A stretch of 64,000 nucleotides of DNA from Saccharolobus shibatae B12 (GTDB lineage: Archaea > Thermoproteota > Thermoprotei_A > Sulfolobales > Sulfolobaceae): the NCBI RefSeq assembly GCF_019175345.1, contig NZ_CP077717.1, positions 1,464,001-1,528,000 of the forward strand, written 5' to 3'. Below, piece by piece: positions 57,601 through 64,000 of the stretch; within the stretch, counting starts at the first letter, position 1; each line of letters starts with the position of its first letter. Both the position numbers and the translations under genes were made by a program. The notes below the pieces were generated by a model. It saw only the letters and a program-made list of their open reading frames with translations. It was not told the DNA's origin and did no database searches.

Positions 57601-60340
57601 GAAAGATCATGAAATTCGTTACCTATATCGCTTTGATCTTTATGATTAATCCTAGAAGGAATTGAAAGTCAATGTCAGTCGGCAACTCAGGCAACTTATT
57701 GTACTGATTAATCCTAGAAGGAATTGAAAGACATCACTGGATGCCCCAGATTTATCTACACCGAAATGGGATTAATCCTAGAAGGAATTGAAAGGTGATA
57801 GAATAGTTGAGATCATCAGCCCTGACGGAAATATTAGATTAATCCTAGAAGGAATTGAAAGATTTCTCAGCTTCATGACTTCTGAATCCTATAAGATGCA
57901 AGATTAATCCTAGAAGGAATTGAAAGCTCATTGCCTCCTCATCTTCTACTTTAAATTTATATACCGATTAATCCTAGAAGGAATTGAAAGCCGATCCATC
58001 CCTCTCCCGGCTTCCACCACTGTAATTCCCTGATTAATCCTAGAAGGAATTGAAAGGTAACGATACCCATAAATCCGATTAATTGCTTGCGTGGATTAAT
58101 CCTAGAAGGAATTGAAAGAACAAACGGCACACCATCACCCGTTCAACCACTAAGTTTAGATTAATCCTAGAAGGAATTGAAAGAATGAACAACTTTATGA
58201 TATTTTAACACAGATACCTTACGATGATTAATCCTAGAAGGAATTGAAAGACTTTTTACTAGAAAATAAACATCTTGACGTTCTTTTTGTGGATTAATCC
58301 TAGAAGGAATTGAAAGGAAATAGCCGAGAAGATGAAGATGAGCGATGAGATGACGATTAATCCTAGAAGGAATTGAAAGTCAAAAGCTAGCTTTGATTGA
58401 AAATACTGCGAATTTGTGGATTAATCCTAGAAGGAATTGAAAGTTTTTCTCTGCCTCCTTTATAACTAAATAAAAATGCGGATTAATCCTAGAAGGAATT
58501 GAAAGCGGTGAAAATTATAAGTGAAAAGCCTGAAATGTTTATAGATTAATCCTAGAAGGAATTGAAAGTACACATATCCCAATTTCACTGGGAAATATTG
58601 TATTTTGATTAATCCTAGAAGGAATTGAAAGATGCCGAAAGTACCAGAACTACTTCCTAAGTTTGTGAAGATTAATCCTAGAAGGAATTGAAAGCATTAC
58701 CGTTGGTAATAAACATAGTAAGAGTATATGGAATAATCCTAGAAGGAATTGAAAGACGAATTTCATAATTCTCCTCCATGCATAATACTGGTACGAATAA
58801 TCCTAGAAGGAATTGAAAGTAAAATTTATAAGTGTAATAAGCCATTTTGTCATTCGAATAATCCTAGAAGGAATTGAAAGGCATATTGAGATTGTGAAAT
58901 ATTTAAACTTCCCGGAATAATCCTAGAAGGAATTGAAAGTCTGCTTTTTCAAGATTCATTTTTCATCATGTTAATTTGAATAATCCTAGAAGGAATTGAA
59001 AGCCTGCCCAGTGAGGGATGTCGCTGTAAATTTGAAGTTTCCGAATAATCCTAGAAGGAATTGAAAGATTATTAACTATCTATTAACACACAAAACCAAT
59101 ACCAAGAATAATCCTAGAAGGAATTGAAAGAATTTTAACTATTTTTGGCGTAGCATCTAAAAAATCTAAGAATAATCCTAGAAGGAATTGAAAGACAACC
59201 TATTGTACAACCTCAAATTCATATACCGCAGAGATTAATCCTAGAAGGAATTGAAAGTTCATACTGATATCGTTTGGAAGAAGTTGGGAAACAGAATAAT
59301 CCTAGAAGGAATTGAAAGGAAGATAATATTAAGCCGTCGCCAAAGTCATATTCTTTGAATAATCCTAGAAGGAATTGAAAGATTAGCTCGTTTTTAAGGA
59401 AATCCCATATCAAATCATCGTGAATAATCCTAGAAGGAATTGAAAGACTTCTTTATTTGTTATTTTATTGTTTTGCTTCTCTTCCTGAATAATCCTAGAA
59501 GGAATTGAAAGCAAAACCCCGCTTCCGAGGGACAATCCAAACCCGTCAAGAATAATCCTAGAAGGAATTGAAAGACGACCGTGTTAGCTTTGTACTTCAA
59601 TTCACTCACATCCGAATAATCCTAGAAGGAATTGAAAGTGCATAGCATTTCGGGCCTCTTCCTCTTTCCAGAACTCTGAATAATCCTAGAAGGAATTGAA
59701 AGTACAATGCCTCTACGCTATCAATTCTATTACACGCTATTGAATAATCCTAGAAGGAATTGAAAGTTTTGTAGGTAATAATAGTACCCTTTTAATTCAC
59801 TAGGGAATAATCCTAGAAGGAATTGAAAGCCCTTTTAATTAAAATTTTATTTTTTCAACTCTTGCGAATAATCCTAGAAGGAATTGAAAGAAATAAATTG
59901 TTAAATATATTTCATTCTTTCCTCTGGAATAATCCTAGAAGGAATTGAAAGTATTGAAGTTTAGCGATATTATTGATAATTATCATCAAGAATAATCCTA
60001 GAAGGAATTGAAAGGTCATCGAGTTGGAGCGGATTGACTTTTATTACTACGGTGAATAATCCTAGAAGGAATTGAAAGATTACTTCAAGTACCTTTGTGC
60101 CGGTTTAATTATAGAAAGATTAATCCTAGAAGGAATTGAAAGAATAAACGTTTGGAGTATAAAAAAATGAATGATTCAAGATTAATCCTAGAAGGAATTG
60201 AAAGTTTGTCGTTTTGTGGTTGAGGAGTAGTTACGTTTACGTTGATTAATCCTAAAAGGAATTGAAAGAGTTTCAGCAGTACTGTTTATACTCTGTATTG
60301 CAGTAGTTGATGTAGGATTAATCCTAGAAGGAATTGAAGG
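54659..60340 (+). CRISPR. CRISPR array, 90 repeats, two repeat variants
   Basis: I count 90 repeats of 25 bp, beginning GATTAATCC or GAATAATCC and ending GGAATTGAAAG, with 89 spacers of 34-47 bp (mostly 36-41). Repeats 1-64, 73 and 87-90 have GATTAATCC. Repeats 65-72 and 74-86 (58731-60078) have GAATAATCC. The last two are degenerate: repeat 89 (60244) has CTAAAAGG, and repeat 90 (60316) ends GAAGG. This places the old end on the right and the leader on the left. The repeat type belongs to the Sulfolobales family used by both I-A and III complexes. Counts were made by reading, so an error of one is possible. Confidence 0.97.
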
Positions 60341-60397
60341 TACGCAATAGAGCCTAAGTAAAATAATCCTCTATTAGAGTGAGAAAATAGCGTTTCG

Positions 60398-61183
60398 TTA
60401 ACCATTAAGTGGTTTTACTTCTACCTCTCCAAAGCCAATGTTCCTACTCTTTCCCACGCCGAAGTAATTTACGTAATCCAATAGCTTTCTAACGTTCTCC
60501 CTTATCTTACTGCCTTTTCTAGCACTCAACTCAAACACAGCCCATCCTACAAATCCCTTATTGGGTATGTTTCCGTAATAAGTAGTCATCGGTCTTATCC
60601 TATAGTTCACCTCTCTAAAGTAGTATAACGTCTTACTACCGGTAACTCCCACAATCTTCTTATCCATATATCTATTCCAGTGGGAGGCTATGGAGTAGAA
60701 GAGAAGTGGGACGTAAGGGAATAACACATACCTGTTCTCCTTTCTTTTCATCCTAGGCCTAGGGGGTTGTAAAAGCGTAGGCGTCTTGAAGTGAACTACG
60801 TAAAACCTGGCCTCCTCAACCATGATGTTTTCCTTTACTGAAACGTTTTCCAACTCCACGTGAAAATTAGTGTTGTAAATTTCCCTATTGACGCTCTCAG
60901 CCCTTATTACCTCCTTTACCACATCCTCCAACAGAGTATTTACGATAAAGGTGTAGGTGTTCTCTGCCTTTAGTACCACTTTACTCCTCCCGTTTGAGTA
61001 CAAGGGTCTGCCTTGATCCTTTACAACAGTTATCCTCAAGGGTTTGTTCGGCTCCTTACTCTCTATAATCTTCGAGTACGTGGGGGAAAAAGGTAAGAAT
61101 AACGTCCTACTGAGCTTAGAAGTGAAAGGTGGGACAATTACGTCGTTTGAGGGTTTTAATCGGAATGTAAGTGTGTAAATCAC
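60398..61183 (-). CDS. cas6: Cas6 crRNA endonuclease (array-adjacent copy)
   Basis: 261 residues. [20 protein letters not shown] at the N-terminus and [19 protein letters not shown] at the C-terminus are Cas6 hallmarks, with a predicted double ferredoxin fold. It processes array transcripts into crRNA with an 8-nt 5' handle. It is convergent with the array end (57 bp from the last repeat). The start is GTG 61183. It is clearly diverged from the Cas6 at 50763, so the two may serve different effector complexes. Confidence 0.9.
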   Translation of the reverse strand: MIYTLTFRLKPSNDVIVPPFTSKLSRTLFLPFSPTYSKIIESKEPNKPLRITVVKDQGRPLYSNGRSKVVLKAENTYTFIVNTLLEDVVKEVIRAESVNREIYNTNFHVELENVSVKENIMVEEARFYVVHFKTPTLLQPPRPRMKRKENRYVLFPYVPLLFYSIASHWNRYMDKKIVGVTGSKTLYYFREVNYRIRPMTTYYGNIPNKGFVGWAVFELSARKGSKIRENVRKLLDYVNYFGVGKSRNIGFGEVEVKPLNG

Positions 61184-61385
61184 AGTATATTAAATGGATT
61201 AACGTAACTTTAAACTTAACTCGAAATAATGGCTCATAAGTATCCACGGAGAAGAGTTTTAAACGCATCATAAACGGAACTGTGACTATATCTGCCGAAA
61301 ACCTAAACGAAGGAGAAATGAGTACCTAAATTATAGTCTAGAACTTTACATAATTATTTTTAAAGAGGTAATACCAAATTTACCT

Positions 61386-62595
<1,210 letters not shown>

Positions 62596-62638
62596 AGGGA
62601 TTCGGTTTCATGGTTAGTAGATTTTAAAAACTAATCAA

Positions 62639-63283
62639 TTACTTAACTTTTATCCACTTCTCGTATTCCTCTATTATTCTGTTGTACTGATCCCCTCCCC
62701 TATTCTTGTTAGCCACAACTGTGTCAGATACCATTAACGGTCCGAGGATTATAACGTATAAGTTTTTCCACTTAATGTTCAACTTTTGAAACCAACTCTT
62801 AACGTCACTTATAGTAACCTTTTGAGGGAAATCCTTTATTTCCACACCAATTTTTCTTAGTATTTCTACAATATCATCCCTGCATTCTTCCCTCAACTCG
62901 TAAGGTGAAGGAATCCTCGTGTAATTCCCCTTCAATATCATCTCGTTTAACGTTCTACCCCCCATCCCTTGGTGATGACTCATTGCAGCCAGGGCAACTA
63001 ACGGTTTTAGTTCTGAATCGCAACACTCTCGTAGGATCTTGTAAACGAGATACCCACTATAAAATTCATGGCCGAAATAGCTCCTATCGTATTGTTTAGA
63101 CGTTTTACCTATGTCGTGAAGGGAAACGCCTATCTCAACACTCTTCCTCACCGTTTCCTTATCAATCCCAGTCCTATATGATATAATTGGAATGATATAG
63201 GAGAAGTTATCCCTAAAGAAATTGAGTATACCTAAACTATGTTGTTTAATCGTTTCCATTCCGTAAAATGCCCAACAAGTCAT
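62639..63283 (-). CDS. cas3'': Cas3'' HD nuclease (split, type I-A style)
   Basis: 214 residues, HD domain only. KQHSLGILNFFRD supplies an early His, SLHDIGKTSKQYDRSYFGHE the HD pair and GH, and AAMSHHQGMGG the HH pair. It cuts single-stranded DNA exposed by Cascade. Its start overlaps the end of the helicase gene by 4 bp, so the two are translated together. Separate HD and helicase genes indicate subtype I-A. It is convergent with cas2 (43-bp gap). Confidence 0.92.
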   Translation of the reverse strand: MTCWAFYGMETIKQHSLGILNFFRDNFSYIIPIISYRTGIDKETVRKSVEIGVSLHDIGKTSKQYDRSYFGHEFYSGYLVYKILRECCDSELKPLVALAAMSHHQGMGGRTLNEMILKGNYTRIPSPYELREECRDDIVEILRKIGVEIKDFPQKVTISDVKSWFQKLNIKWKNLYVIILGPLMVSDTVVANKNRGGDQYNRIIEEYEKWIKVK

Positions 63284-64000
63284 TTCTTCAACCTCAACCC
63301 AGTTTCTTCATTGTAAAGTTCTTTATCTATCTTCAGTGCGTATATTATATAGCGTTTATCTTCATCATGAAAGACTTTCCTATAATCTCTACAAGGTTTT
63401 GTTATTTCAACGCAAGTTTCCCTTACATTTACCTTATCAAGCTCTACCTTTTTCTCTGGCATGTATTCCTCTACGTAAGCGTAGACACAATCATTACCCT
63501 TAACAGCTATTTTAAGTGCCAAATCCCCGTCAAGTGGAATTAGATCCCTCTCTGAAGCTGGAGTATCATACGCTACGTTTATAACATACGAGTTAGTTAG
63601 ACTACAATACCTATCAAGTAATTTTTCTAAGTCCCCTTTAGTTGCGAATAAGTTTTCCGCTATATTATCTAGCTCTTTTAATAAATTAAGGTCCCCTCTT
63701 GGAGGCTTTACAACTCTATCTACAATTTCTCCGTAACTTGAAGGTAACTTTAAGGATATGTCGTTTTTCGTACCTTCTAACTCCTTAACAGTGTTTTCAA
63801 CTTCGTCTTTGTCATAGGGATAATAATTCCCGCTCTTCCATATGTAAAGTTCCCCCTTATCCTTTTCTTTATCTCTTAATAACCTACCAACTCTCTGTAC
63901 AATAGAGGTTATTGGAGCTTGTTCAGTTATCATCATCTCAGAGGAAATGTTAACGCCAACCTCAATGACTTGAGTTGCAATTATAATATTGCACTCCTTT
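63280..64000 (-). CDS. cas3': Cas3' helicase, C-terminal part (cut by window end)
   Basis: The frame enters from beyond 64000. The visible part begins KECNIIIATQVIEVGVNISS (helicase motif V) and TSIVQRVGRLLRDKEKDKGE (motif VI with arginine finger), then a long C-terminal domain ending KELYNEETGLRLKK. The N-terminal RecA domain lies outside the window. Powers 3'-5' unwinding of target DNA for the HD nuclease encoded next. Confidence 0.92.
   Translation of the reverse strand, partial: KECNIIIATQVIEVGVNISSEMMITEQAPITSIVQRVGRLLRDKEKDKGELYIWKSGNYYPYDKDEVENTVKELEGTKNDISLKLPSSYGEIVDRVVKPPRGDLNLLKELDNIAENLFATKGDLEKLLDRYCSLTNSYVINVAYDTPASERDLIPLDGDLALKIAVKGNDCVYAYVEEYMPEKKVELDKVNVRETCVEITKPCRDYRKVFHDEDKRYIIYALKIDKELYNEETGLRLKK

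Noticed and set aside
55166-59413. Minus-strand frames with repeated QFLLGLI peptides
   Set aside because: They are translations of the CRISPR repeats and spacers; each QFLLGLI is one repeat read backwards.

Overview
This 64 kb window is typical of a thermoacidophilic crenarchaeon of the Sulfolobus/Saccharolobus group. The sequence is AT-rich. Many genes have a TATA-like box about 25 bp before the start codon, which implies leaderless mRNAs. It carries Dpo2, HerA/NurA, thermopsin-type and APC proteins, Sulfolobus-style MITEs, and a CRISPR array with a 25-bp repeat ending in GAATTGAAAG. No rRNA or convincing tRNA gene was found. I do not assign a species.

Positions 1-25.9 kb are mostly a chromosomal mosaic. 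They hold a truncated beta-propeller-like gene, an AAA ATPase with a NurA nuclease facing a HerA-like translocase, an M20 peptidase, a GDPD, a VKOR-family protein, a probable CARF-PIN protein, a thioesterase, pyroglutamyl peptidase, a degenerate secreted Lon-like protein and an APC transporter. A decayed patch follows, where a YeeE/YedE remnant abuts a Ser/Thr-kinase remnant that is itself split by a 184-bp MITE. Then come the DNA-damage-type dpo2 operon, a probable C/D box sRNA, an S9 peptidase, a DUF4143 ATPase, glutamate dehydrogenase and MsrA.

Positions 26-42.4 kb are accessory. They contain a 1001-residue thermopsin-like surface protein, an ABC exporter pair, an S/T-stalk surface protein, a two-gene regulator operon with a 20-bp palindromic operator, several MITEs and IS fragments, and a one-strand cassette of very small membrane proteins sharing a PPWY motif that I cannot match to any known family. 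A TnpB-like fragment and a PaREP1/HEPN-like gene follow.

Positions 42.4-64 kb form a CRISPR island. A 13-gene minus-strand operon encodes a type III-D complex: Cas10 with HD and GGDD, a Csx10-like protein, five Cas7 paralogues, a probable small subunit, Cas6, a PD-(D/E)XK nuclease, a CARF-like wHTH protein and two unknown small proteins. Next come a probable ADP-ribosyltransferase-like toxin with a partner gene, the array leader, and a 90-repeat array at 54659-60340 in which the repeat switches between two variants. After the array lie a second Cas6, Cas1, Cas2, and split Cas3''/Cas3' as in type I-A, the last cut by the window end. The array and its Cas6 probably feed both the type I and type III effectors. 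Cas10 should make cyclic oligoadenylate, and the CARF-like proteins in the window are candidate receivers.
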